From the NCBI GenBank assembly GCA_005788585.1, contig SYBY01000382.1:1-6551 (forward strand): a stretch of DNA of 6,551 bases, written 5' to 3'. The stretch is from Actinomycetota bacterium (GTDB taxonomy: Bacteria; Actinomycetota; Thermoleophilia; Solirubrobacterales; Solirubrobacteraceae). The position numbers were made by a program, and so were the translations under genes. Below, piece by piece: positions 1 to 6,515 of the stretch (the stretch's first letter is position 1; the number at the start of each line of letters is the position of its first letter). The notes under the pieces were generated by a model. It had not been told where the DNA came from. It ran no database searches and was given only the letters and a program-made list of their open reading frames with translations.

Positions 1-636
1 ACGCGGCTCACCTTCGGCTTCCAGCTTGCGTCGCAGGTTCGACACGAACACCTCGATGGTGTTCGTCGTCGCGAACGGGTCGTAGCCCCAGACCTCTTCG
101 AGCAGGCGCTGGCGCGGCACGACGATGCGCTCGTTGCGCATGAGGTACTCGAGCAGCTCGAACTCGCGCTGGGTCAGCTCGATGTCGCGCTCGGCGCGCC
201 TGACCTCGTGAGTGTCGGGGTTCAGGGAGAGATCGGCCACGACGAGCGAGGCGCTCCCTCGCGGCGGCCGGCGGCGCAGCAGCGCGCGCATGCGGGCCAG
301 GAGCTCCTGGCGCTCGAACGGCTTGACGAGGGAGTCGTCGGCGCCCGCGTCGAGCCCTTCGACGCGCTGCTCGACGCCGTCGCGTGCGGTCAGCATGAGG
401 ATCGGGACATCGCCCTTCTCGCGCAGGCGCCGCGCCACGTCGATGCCGTCGACGAGGGGCAGCCCGAGGTCGAGGACGACCAGGTCGGGTGAGAACGACT
501 CGGCGTCGGCCAGCGCGGTTTCGCCGTCGAGGCTGGCGCGCACCTCGTAGCCCTCCAGGCGCAGCGAGCGCTGAAGAACCTGGACGATCTCCTCGTCGTC
601 CTCGACCACCAGCACGCGGGCAGGGCGTTCGTTCAT
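1..636 (-). CDS. OmpR/PhoB-family two-component response regulator, C-terminus cut by window edge
   Basis: This is a DNA-binding transcription regulator that would be phosphorylated by a sensor histidine kinase. The visible 212 residues start at ATG 636-634 and stay open to base 1. Residues 7-120 form a receiver domain: acidic pocket E12-D13-D14, phospho-acceptor D56 in VVLDLGLP, switch T83 in LMLTARD, and K105 in LVKPF. Residues 130-212 form a winged-helix trans_reg_C domain, with ELTQREFELLEYL at 153-165, EEVWGYD at 180-186 and recognition helix NTIEVFVSNLRRKL at 192-205. Roughly 10-20 residues are probably missing beyond the edge. No Shine-Dalgarno precedes the start. The start overlaps the stop of the restored reading frame of the upstream cupin gene as ATGA, which suggests translational coupling. 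One oddity is S102 where most relatives have tyrosine (ADDY). The family is certain. The regulon is unknown, and no kinase is visible; it could lie past the left edge. Confidence 0.93.
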   Translation of the reverse strand, partial: MNERPARVLVVEDDEEIVQVLQRSLRLEGYEVRASLDGETALADAESFSPDLVVLDLGLPLVDGIDVARRLREKGDVPILMLTARDGVEQRVEGLDAGADDSLVKPFERQELLARMRALLRRRPPRGSASLVVADLSLNPDTHEVRRAERDIELTQREFELLEYLMRNERIVVPRQRLLEEVWGYDPFATTNTIEVFVSNLRRKLEAEGEPR

Positions 637-727
637 ACGTTCATGCTAGATGGCACGGTCGGCGGCTCCACGCCGTCGTGGTACGGGACCTGGTCCTGGA
701 GCCGGAAGGAGTAGGCGTGCCGTCCCC
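633..727 (-). other. Out-of-frame 3' tail of the cupin gene (restored frame)
   Basis: Read on the minus strand in the frame one base earlier than the annotated cupin frame, this stretch gives HAYSFRLQDQVPYHDG, then VEPPTVPSSMNV and a TGA at 635-633. Twenty-two of 24 codons counted from the TAC after the shift end in G or C, against about 15 of 24 in the annotated frame. Its stop overlaps the ATG of the response regulator as ATGA. Adding one base in the GGGG run at 724-727 would give a 165-residue cupin protein. This is inferred from codon bias and junction architecture, not from an alignment. Confidence 0.65.
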
Positions 728-1129
728 GTCGGGGTGGCGGTCGGCCGCGCGGATCTTGCCCTCGTCGGGGTACAGCACGATGTCGGGCTCGCCGTTCGTG
801 CTGATCGCCAGGAACCGCACGGGCGTGTCCGTGTCGTTGACGAGCTGGTGCCCGCCGTCCTCACCCACGGGGAAGCTCACGATCTCGCCCTCGGCCATCC
901 GGCGCCAGCCGGCCGGGGTCCGTGGCGCGGGCGTACCAGCGAGGACGATCACGAGCTCCTCCTCGGCGAGGTGCAGGTGGTACGGGTAGGCGGCCTCGCC
1001 GGGCGGCAGCTCCCACTGGCTGATGCCCAGGCGCCGCGCACCGACCTGCCGCCCGACGCGGGCGCGGCGGGCGCGAAACCCGTCCTGGTCTCGCAGTTCG
1101 TCATAGGTGGGGGAGTGGAGGTTCGCCAT
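641..1129 (-). CDS. Single-domain cupin protein, probably frameshifted near its 3' end
   Basis: This is a small cytoplasmic beta-barrel protein of the cupin superfamily, probably metal-binding; its substrate cannot be named. As written it is 162 residues from ATG 1129-1127. A GTG two codons upstream (1135) is a weaker alternative, and neither has a clear SD. Cupin motif 1 is YHLHLAEEELVIVLAG (50-65), with metal-ligand candidates H51, H53 and E57. Motif 2 is GEIVSFPVGEDGGHQLVN (81-98), with H94. Residues 103-130 continue as a typical cupin strand region (RFLAISTNGEPDIVLYPDEGK). After about residue 136 the protein becomes Ser/Thr/Arg-rich and loses the GC3 pattern. The reading frame one base back instead gives natural-looking sequence ending at 633. 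I infer a one-base deletion in the GGGG run at 724-727 (minus strand), or a sequencing error. The core fold is intact, so the protein may still be functional. It reads into the response regulator gene and diverges from ftsK. Confidence 0.8.
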   Translation of the reverse strand: MANLHSPTYDELRDQDGFRARRARVGRQVGARRLGISQWELPPGEAAYPYHLHLAEEELVIVLAGTPAPRTPAGWRRMAEGEIVSFPVGEDGGHQLVNDTDTPVRFLAISTNGEPDIVLYPDEGKIRAADRHPDGDGTPTPSGSRTRSRTTTAWSRRPCHLA

Positions 1130-1135
1130 GGCCAC

Positions 1136-1191
1136 GGTCTAACCGATCGGGCAGGGATCGCGCCACCCCCGGCGAATCGAGGTCGAAGGAC
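1136..1191. promoter_or_regulatory. Short divergent intergenic region between the cupin gene and ftsK
   Basis: This 56-base gap must hold the 5' signals of both the leftward cupin/regulator pair and rightward ftsK, unless promoters lie inside the genes. I see no convincing -35/-10 pair on either strand. It contains a 5-base inverted repeat, CGATC (1144-1148) and GATCG (1156-1160), with a 7-base spacer. A GAGG at 1179-1182, nine bases before the ftsK ATG, is a good Shine-Dalgarno candidate. Confidence 0.45.
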
Positions 1192-3708
1192 ATGGCAGCC
1201 CGTCGTCAGCCCGCCAAACGCCGAGCACGCGCCCGGCGCTCATCGCCGACCGCGTTTCGGCTGCCCGCGCTCGAACAGCGCCAGCTCGACCTGGTCGGGC
1301 TCGGCCTCGTCGCGGTCGCCGTCCTGCTCGCCTTCCCGCTGTATCTCGGGTGGAACGGCGGGGTGGTCGGCGAGCAGATCCTCGACGGCCTCGAGTTCCT
1401 GCTCGGCCAGCTCGCGTACGCCGTGCCGGTTTTCGTCGCAGGCGCAGGCGCGGTGCTCGTGCTGCGCCCGGTGCTCCCGTCGGTCCGGCCCATCCGCGCG
1501 GGGGCGGTCTGCCTCGCGCTCGCCTTCGCCCTGGGCCTGGCCGCCGGCACGCTCGGCTTGGGCCCCGGTGATCGCCCCGGCTTCTGGGATGCCCAGGAGT
1601 ACCGCGAGGCCGGCGGCCTGCTCGGTGAGACCCTGCTGTGGATCACCGTCACCGGTCTCGGGATCGCCGGTGCGCACGTCATCGCCGTCTTCCTGCTGCT
1701 CGCGGGCCTGCTGCTGCTGACCGGCGCCTCGATCGCCGGGGTTCTGCGTGCGACCTCCACGTCCGTGGCGGACACCACGCGCGTCATCCGCACCGCTGTC
1801 CCCGCGCGCCCGCTCCGTACGTCGGCGCCGCCGGAGGACGAGCCGACGATGGTCCCGCCCGAGCCGGAGGACGAGGAGCCGATCGTGCGCGCCACGCACG
1901 TCGAGGCACCCGCCGCGCGCACGCTCGACGGCGCGGAGCGCTTCCCGGATCTCTTCGGCGACACCACCGTCTCACCGGACCCCTTCGAGCCCGACGAGGA
2001 GCCCGAACCCGCGCCCGCCCCGGACACCGAGCGGCTCGCGCCTGCGGATCACCCCGAGCTCGGGCCCGTCGAGGACGACGACCTCGAGGACGAGGAGGAC
2101 GAGGACGAGGACGGCGTCATGAAGGTCAGCGAGGAGGACCTCACGCCGCAGGGGCGCCTGCGCGCGTCGGTGACCGACTCGCCCGACTTCCAGTGGAAGG
2201 TGCCGCGCGCCCGCCTGCTAACGCGCTCCACACGCGACCAGACCCGACCCGACACCGCGGCGCAGAAGGAGACCGCGCACGCGCTCATCGAGGCGCTCGC
2301 GCACTTCAAGGTCGACGCCAAGCTCGTCGGCACCGTCGCCGGCCCGCACATCACCCGCTACGAGCTGCGGCTGGCGCCGGGCATCAAGATGTCCAAGGTC
2401 AGCCAGCTCAAGGACGACCTGGCCTACGCGCTCGCCGCCGTCGACATCCGCATCCTCGCCCCGATCCCCGGCAAGACCGCGGTGGGCGTCGAGGTGCCGA
2501 ACGCCAACCGGCACATGGTCCACCTCGGCGATGTCTTCCAGGACGCGCCCGAGGGCTGGTCGCCGCTCACGGTGTGGCTCGGCAAGGACGTCGGGGGCAA
2601 GGCGATCGGCGCCGACCTGGCAAAGATGCCGCATCTCCTCGTCGCGGGTACCACCGGCGCGGGCAAGTCCGGCGCGATCAACGCGATGCTCGCGAGCATC
2701 CTGCTGCGCGCCACGCCGCACGAGCTGCGGATGGTCCTCGTCGACCCCAAGCAGGTCGAGCTCAACCTCTACGAGTCCATCCCGCACCTGCTCACGCCGG
2801 TCATCACGAACCCGCGCAAGGCCGCGAACGCGCTGCAGAACCTCGTCAAGGAGATGGAGGCGCGCTACACGATCATGTCGCTGGCGCGCACCCGCAACCT
2901 GCCTGAGCTCAACCGCGTGCGCGAGGGTCGCGGCGAGCCGGCGCTGCCGTACATCCTCTGCGTCATCGACGAGCTCGCGGACCTCATGATGGTCGCGCCC
3001 GCCGACGTCGAGGACTCGATCATCCGCCTCGCGCAGAAGGCGCGCGCAGTCGGCATCCACCTGGTCCTCGCCACGCAGTCCCCGCGCGTCGACGTCATCA
3101 CCGGCATGATCAAGGCGAACGTCCCGAGCCGCATCGCGTTCGCTGTGTCCTCGCAGACGGACTCGCGGGTAATTCTCGACCAGAACGGCGCCGAGTCGCT
3201 GCTGGGCCAGGGCGACATGCTGTTCGCGCCCGTCGGCTCGTCGCGCCTGCAGCGCATCCAGGGCGCGTACATCGACGAGCCCCAGATCGAGGAGATCACG
3301 TCCTTCTGGCGTCAGCAGGGTGAGCCCGAGATGCGCGAGGAACTGCTCGAAGAGGTCGAAGAGGAGGCGCAGGACACGGGCCCCGGTTCCGGCGATGGCG
3401 ACGACATGAGCCCGGACGAGGACCCGCTGCTCGAGGACGCCATCCGGCTGGTCGTCGAGATGGGGACCGCGTCGACCTCCATGCTCCAGCGGCGCCTGCG
3501 CCTTGGCTACACGCGCGCGGGACGCCTCATCGACATGCTCGAGCGCCGCGGCGTCATCAGCGGCTACGAGGGGTCCAAACCGCGCCAGGTCCTCGTCGGC
3601 GAGGGCGACGTCGAGCGCTTCCTGCAGTCGCTGCGGGCACGGGAGGGCGCAGGGCAGCCGAGCGAGGCTGCAGCCGCGCACCCGGAGCCCGAACCAGTGG
3701 CCGAGTAG
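1192..3708 (+). CDS. ftsK: DNA translocase FtsK/SpoIIIE
   Basis: This septum-located, ATP-driven DNA pump moves chromosome ends away from the closing division site. The 838-residue protein starts at ATG 1192, with GAGG nine bases upstream. After an Arg-rich cytoplasmic N-terminus (1-23) come membrane segments near 34-54, 74-91, 102-123 and 144-178; the last may be two helices. A Pro/Glu/Asp-rich linker follows (about 205-320), with a nearly pure Asp/Glu run at 294-307. The motor covers about 335-710. Walker A is GTTGAGKS (486-493), the VDPKQVEL element follows, and Walker B is ILCVIDELADLMM, with D593 and E594. The family-typical segment SSQTDSRVILDQNGAESLLG follows. The C-terminal gamma winged helix (about 744-808; LQRRLRLGYTRAGRLIDMLE) normally reads orientation sequences on DNA. 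The usual TQRPS motif reads TQSPR (628-632). This is the first gene of the run leading to cinA and thpR. Identification is firm. Whether it acts with XerCD/dif cannot be seen here. Confidence 0.97.
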   Translation: MAARRQPAKRRARARRSSPTAFRLPALEQRQLDLVGLGLVAVAVLLAFPLYLGWNGGVVGEQILDGLEFLLGQLAYAVPVFVAGAGAVLVLRPVLPSVRPIRAGAVCLALAFALGLAAGTLGLGPGDRPGFWDAQEYREAGGLLGETLLWITVTGLGIAGAHVIAVFLLLAGLLLLTGASIAGVLRATSTSVADTTRVIRTAVPARPLRTSAPPEDEPTMVPPEPEDEEPIVRATHVEAPAARTLDGAERFPDLFGDTTVSPDPFEPDEEPEPAPAPDTERLAPADHPELGPVEDDDLEDEEDEDEDGVMKVSEEDLTPQGRLRASVTDSPDFQWKVPRARLLTRSTRDQTRPDTAAQKETAHALIEALAHFKVDAKLVGTVAGPHITRYELRLAPGIKMSKVSQLKDDLAYALAAVDIRILAPIPGKTAVGVEVPNANRHMVHLGDVFQDAPEGWSPLTVWLGKDVGGKAIGADLAKMPHLLVAGTTGAGKSGAINAMLASILLRATPHELRMVLVDPKQVELNLYESIPHLLTPVITNPRKAANALQNLVKEMEARYTIMSLARTRNLPELNRVREGRGEPALPYILCVIDELADLMMVAPADVEDSIIRLAQKARAVGIHLVLATQSPRVDVITGMIKANVPSRIAFAVSSQTDSRVILDQNGAESLLGQGDMLFAPVGSSRLQRIQGAYIDEPQIEEITSFWRQQGEPEMREELLEEVEEEAQDTGPGSGDGDDMSPDEDPLLEDAIRLVVEMGTASTSMLQRRLRLGYTRAGRLIDMLERRGVISGYEGSKPRQVLVGEGDVERFLQSLRAREGAGQPSEAAAAHPEPEPVAE
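2071..2112 (+). repeat. GAG/GAC low-complexity tract in the ftsK linker
   Basis: This run of GAG and GAC codons, interrupted once by CTC, encodes the Asp/Glu stretch at FtsK residues 294-307. It sits in the flexible linker between the membrane part and the motor. Imperfect triplet repeats like this can change length by slippage. Here the tract is in frame and the protein is intact. Confidence 0.8.
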
Positions 3709-3720
3709 CCTTCCGCCGGC

Positions 3721-4506
3721 ATGGCGGAGATCGGTGAGACCCTGCGTGACGCGCGCATGCGCGCCAGGATCGATATCTCGGAGATCGAGGCGCAGACCAA
3801 GATCCGGGCGAAGTACCTGCGCGCGATCGAGAATGAGGAATGGGATCTGCTCCCAGGCCCCACGTACGTGAAGAGTTTTCTGCGCACGTACGCCGAGGCG
3901 CTGGGCCTCGACGCGCGCGCCCTCGTCGAGGAGTACAAGCTCCGGCACGAGCGGCTCTCCGACGACCAGCTGCGGCCGATCGGACCGCCGGGGACCGCCG
4001 CGAAGGGCGGCCGCACGCGCGCGCCGTCCGGGGGGCCGCCGCGCCTGCTGATCGTCGGCGTGATCGTGGCCCTGATCCTCGTGACCCTGGGCATCGTGGG
4101 GAGCCTCGGTGGCGACGACGACGAGCCCGCGCTGACGACGGCGCAGACCACCGAGACGCAGGCGCGGACGACGACCACGCAGCGGACGTCCACGACCGCC
4201 CGTGAGCAGCCGCCTGCGCGCCCGCGGACGGTCCGTCTTCAGATCATCCCCACGGGCGAGGTCTACGTCTGCCTGGTGGCCGCCGGGGGGCGCACGCTCG
4301 TACCTGGTGTCGTGCTCCAGGCCGGCGACGCCACCGAGACGTTCCGGTCGACCCGGTTTCGCATGAACCTCGGCAACGGCAACGTCCGGCTGCGGATCAA
4401 CGGCACCGAGCGCGAGGTTCCGGCGTCATCGTCCGGCATCGGCTACACGATCACCCGCAACGGCCGCACCGACCTGCCCGAAGGCGAGAGGCCCGACTGC
4501 GCATGA
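3721..4506 (+). CDS. rodZ: RodZ-like helix-turn-helix membrane protein
   Basis: This 261-residue single-pass membrane protein has the RodZ layout. RodZ links the MreB cytoskeleton to the envelope and shapes elongating cells. Residues 3-75 form the HTH_25 (Xre-like) domain, with [20 protein letters not shown], the [19 protein letters not shown] segment and [17 protein letters not shown] short basic linker leads to a membrane helix at about 109-129 ([19 protein letters not shown]). A Thr-rich stalk (about 138-162) follows, then a C-terminal DUF4115-like beta domain (about 168-250) with a [12 protein letters not shown] motif. The ATG gives the family-typical MAEIGETLR start, 12 bases after ftsK, with no clear SD. 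Its TGA overlaps the cinA ATG. The only two cysteines, C184 and C260, both lie outside the membrane. The domain order is clear. A true MreB-binding role is inferred, because no mreB is in view and some HTH_25 proteins act otherwise. Confidence 0.85.
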   Translation: MAEIGETLRDARMRARIDISEIEAQTKIRAKYLRAIENEEWDLLPGPTYVKSFLRTYAEALGLDARALVEEYKLRHERLSDDQLRPIGPPGTAAKGGRTRAPSGGPPRLLIVGVIVALILVTLGIVGSLGGDDDEPALTTAQTTETQARTTTTQRTSTTAREQPPARPRTVRLQIIPTGEVYVCLVAAGGRTLVPGVVLQAGDATETFRSTRFRMNLGNGNVRLRINGTEREVPASSSGIGYTITRNGRTDLPEGERPDCA

Positions 4507-5807
4507 GCCTGCGCGCGGGCATTGTCGTCACGGGGACGGAGGTCCTCACGGGCCGGGTCGTGGATCGCAACGGGCCGTGGCTGTCCGAGCGCCTGACCGA
4601 GCTGGGCGTCGAGCACGCCTACACGCTGGTCGTGGCCGACCGTCCCGACGACGTGCGTGGCGCGCTGCGGTTCTTCGCCGACCAGGGATGCGAGCTCGTC
4701 CTCACCTCCGGTGGCCTGGGGCCGACGGAGGACGACCTCACCGCGCAGGTCGTCGCCGACTTCCAGGGCCGGCCGATGGCCCTCGACGCCCCGTTGGAGG
4801 AGCGGATCTGGCGCATCCTCGAGAACGTCCGCGTCCGCTGGCCCAACATCGACGAGGAGGCGCTGCGGGCGTCCAATCGCAAGCAGGCGATGGTGCCCGA
4901 CGGCGCGACCGTCCTCGAGCCGATCGGCACCGCGCCCGGGCTGATCGTGCCGCCGCCGGAGGGCATCGCCGGACCGACCGTGGTCGTCCTGCCCGGCCCG
5001 CCGCGCGAGCTGCAGCCGATGTGGCGTGACGCCGCTGCGACCCCGGAGCTGCAGGCCGTGCTCGGCCAGGCCACGGACTACGAGCTGCGCATGCTGCGGC
5101 TGTTCGGCATCCCCGAGTCGGAGATCGCCGAGACCCTGCGGGCCGCGCGCGACGGCGGGATCGACATCGACAGCCTGGAGATCACGACGTGCCTGCGGCG
5201 CGGCGAGGTCGAGGTCGTCACGCGCTACGAGCCCGCACAGGCCGAGGTGTACGCCGCCTTCGAGCAGGCGGTGCGCGACCGGCACGCCGACACGCTCTTC
5301 AGCGACGACGGGTCGGTCGTCGACGACCAGGTGGCTCAGGCGCTCCTGGCCGCGGGCGAGACGATTGCGACGGCGGAGTCCTGCACCGGGGGCCTGATCG
5401 CGGCGCGCCTGACCGACCGGCCCGGCTCCTCGGCGTACGTGCGCGGCGGGATCGTCGCGTACGACAACGCGGTGAAGACCGACGTCGCCGGCGTCGATGC
5501 CGCGCTGATCGCGCAGCACGGCGCCGTGTCGGAGGAGGTCGCCGCGGCGCTGGCCGCCGGCGCGATAGCCCGGCTGGACGCAGACGTCGGCGTGGGTGTG
5601 ACCGGGATCGCCGGTCCTGATGGCGGGACCGAGGAGAAGCCCGTGGGGCTCGTGTGGTTCGCCGTCGCTCACAGGGACGGCCGATCCGTGACGCGGTCCG
5701 TGACGATCCCCGGTGGCCGGGCCGACGTGCGCGACCGCTCGACGACCGTGGCCCTGCACCTGGTGCGGCGCCTGCTGCTGGGGACCAGCGGCATTCCGGG
5801 TCGGTGA
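4503..5807 (+). CDS. cinA: CinA-family protein (CinA N-terminal domain + NMN amidohydrolase domain)
   Basis: This 434-residue cytoplasmic protein has both CinA parts. Residues 1-170 are the MoCF-like N-terminal domain, with [21 protein letters not shown] near the start and [12 protein letters not shown] in the pocket. Family members there hydrolyse ADP-ribose-type pyrophosphates. Residues about 175-255 form a linking domain ([15 protein letters not shown]). Residues about 270-430 are the PncC/YgaD-type domain, which deamidates nicotinamide mononucleotide to nicotinate mononucleotide. It carries [15 protein letters not shown], with catalytic-type S293, and [18 protein letters not shown]. Length matches full-size CinA (about 410-430). 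The ATG overlaps the preceding TGA as ATGA, and GAGAGG lies 11 bases upstream. Family work ties CinA to competence and DNA damage through recA linkage, and recA lies close downstream here, though thpR and a promoter region intervene. The enzymatic role in pyridine nucleotide salvage is the better supported one. Confidence 0.95.
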   Translation: MSLRAGIVVTGTEVLTGRVVDRNGPWLSERLTELGVEHAYTLVVADRPDDVRGALRFFADQGCELVLTSGGLGPTEDDLTAQVVADFQGRPMALDAPLEERIWRILENVRVRWPNIDEEALRASNRKQAMVPDGATVLEPIGTAPGLIVPPPEGIAGPTVVVLPGPPRELQPMWRDAAATPELQAVLGQATDYELRMLRLFGIPESEIAETLRAARDGGIDIDSLEITTCLRRGEVEVVTRYEPAQAEVYAAFEQAVRDRHADTLFSDDGSVVDDQVAQALLAAGETIATAESCTGGLIAARLTDRPGSSAYVRGGIVAYDNAVKTDVAGVDAALIAQHGAVSEEVAAALAAGAIARLDADVGVGVTGIAGPDGGTEEKPVGLVWFAVAHRDGRSVTRSVTIPGGRADVRDRSTTVALHLVRRLLLGTSGIPGR

Positions 5808-6361
5808 ACGACACCGGGCGGCTCTTCGTCGCCGTCGACGTGCCTGACGGCGTCCGCGCGGGGCTCGCGGCCTGGGCGCGCTCGGTGGTCGGCTCCCGCG
5901 ACGACCTGCGCCTGGTGGCGCCAGAGGCGCTGCACCTCACGCTGGTCTTCCTCGGCGACCGGCCGCTCGCGCGGGTCCCGGATATCGACGCTGTCATGCG
6001 TGCGGCCGTGGACGGGCCGGTGCCGCTGGGTCTGGGCGATCCGCTGTGGCTCGCGCCGCGCCGTCCGCACGTGCTGACGGTGGCGGTCGACGATCCCGCG
6101 GGCGCGCTCGGGGCGCTGCACCGGGTCGTCGAGGACGCGCTGGTCTCTGCGGGCCTGGTCGACCGGGAGCGGCGGGCCTTCCGGCCGCACGTGACGGTCG
6201 CGCGGGTCCGCCGCGGCGCCCACGTGGCTGCGACGGAGCTGCCGGCACCGGACCCCGCCCGGTTCTCGGCCGAGGGGCTCACGCTCTACCGCAGCCGGCT
6301 GGGCCGCAGCGGGGCGCAGTACGAGGCGCTGGCCACGGTGGCACTGCCTCGCCCCGGCTGA
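5804..6361 (+). CDS. thpR: RNA 2',3'-cyclic phosphodiesterase (2'-5' RNA ligase family, 2H superfamily)
   Basis: This 185-residue cytoplasmic enzyme opens RNA 2',3'-cyclic phosphates to 2'-phosphates. In vitro the family can also join or cleave 2'-5' RNA linkages. Both catalytic HxTx motifs are present at the usual distance: HLTL (H44, T46) within [14 protein letters not shown], and HVTV (H129, T131) within [16 protein letters not shown]. The opening [13 protein letters not shown] matches the family's first strand and helix. I chose GTG 5804 because it gives this family-standard N-terminus and a 4-base GTGA overlap with the cinA stop. The frame stays open upstream to an ATG at 5654, but that would put 50 unrelated residues inside cinA. 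No clear SD is seen, so coupling to cinA is likely. Its physiological RNA substrate in bacteria is not established. Confidence 0.93.
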   Translation: MNDTGRLFVAVDVPDGVRAGLAAWARSVVGSRDDLRLVAPEALHLTLVFLGDRPLARVPDIDAVMRAAVDGPVPLGLGDPLWLAPRRPHVLTVAVDDPAGALGALHRVVEDALVSAGLVDRERRAFRPHVTVARVRRGAHVAATELPAPDPARFSAEGLTLYRSRLGRSGAQYEALATVALPRPG

Positions 6362-6380
6362 GGACTGCCCGAATCGACAG

Positions 6381-6396
6381 GCGAACGCCCGTTCGC
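6381..6396. promoter_or_regulatory. LexA-binding SOS box upstream of recA
   Basis: GCGAAC (6381-6386) and GTTCGC (6391-6396) form a perfect inverted repeat around the 4-base spacer GCCC. The inner part fits the Gram-positive/actinobacterial SOS box pattern CGAAC-N4-GTTCG. It lies 20 bases after the thpR stop and about 120 bases before the recA start, a fitting place for LexA repression of recA. The match and position are seen directly; LexA binding is inferred. No strong -35/-10 pair stands out around it. Confidence 0.85.
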
Positions 6397-6403
6397 TCTT
6401 CCG

Positions 6404-6449
6404 TCCGACACAGACCGCACACTTTCTCCACAGCTTCGACGCAGACCGC
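6404..6449. repeat. Pair of 15-base direct repeats in the recA leader, 31 bases apart
   Basis: TCCGACACAGACCGC (6404-6418) recurs as TTCGACGCAGACCGC (6435-6449) with two transitions. The copies are offset by exactly 31 bases, close to three turns of B-DNA, so both would face the same side of the helix. They lie between the SOS box and the recA SD. This could be a two-site operator for another regulator, part of the transcribed leader, or chance in GC-rich DNA. Confidence 0.55.
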
Positions 6450-6497
6450 CGCCGACGCGCGACGGGCGCGCGCGTAGCGTGCCGCCCTACCGCTCCA

Positions 6498-6505
6498 GAG
6501 AAAGG
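6498..6505 (+). promoter_or_regulatory. Ribosome binding site of recA
   Basis: The GAGAAAGG element lies ten bases before the ATG at 6516. It is the clearest SD on the right side of the window and supports both the chosen recA start and translation of recA independent of thpR. Confidence 0.6.
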
Positions 6506-6515
6506 CTCCCACCTC

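Noticed and set aside
618..1156. Two GGGCAGGG octamers (618-625 and 1149-1156) matching the E. coli KOPS pattern GGGNAGGG, one just before ftsK
   Set aside because: By rough estimate for about 70% GC, one or two matches per strand are expected by chance in a window this long. KOPS sequence is not known to be the same in this lineage.
1638..2906. A 422-codon plus-strand frame inside ftsK
   Set aside because: It is extremely Arg/Ala/Gly-rich and has the wrong GC3 pattern. It overlaps the conserved FtsK linker and Walker A region in another frame.
2218..3948. A 576-codon open frame on the minus strand opposite ftsK and the start of rodZ
   Set aside because: It is rich in Arg, Asp, Val and Leu with no recognisable motif. 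It lies opposite a clear FtsK motor whose codon bias explains the lack of stops. This is a typical antisense shadow in high-GC DNA.
4443..5759. A 438-codon open frame on the minus strand opposite cinA
   Set aside because: It shows no domain motif and an Arg/His/Gly-rich composition. It covers cinA almost exactly, so it is a shadow of the real gene.
5654..5803. An upstream ATG extension of thpR by 50 codons
   Set aside because: The extension lies wholly within conserved CinA coding sequence and is Arg/Pro-rich. The GTG at 5804 gives the normal family N-terminus and a GTGA overlap.
6463..6487. Possible hairpin GGGCG...CGCCC before recA as a terminator for thpR
   Set aside because: The stem is only about 5 base pairs with no following T-run, and it sits too close to the recA SD to be a convincing terminator.
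6362..6515. PafBC-type RecA-independent damage promoter (TTGTCRGTG with a TANNNT -10) upstream of recA
   Set aside because: No TTGTC occurs on the plus strand in this region.
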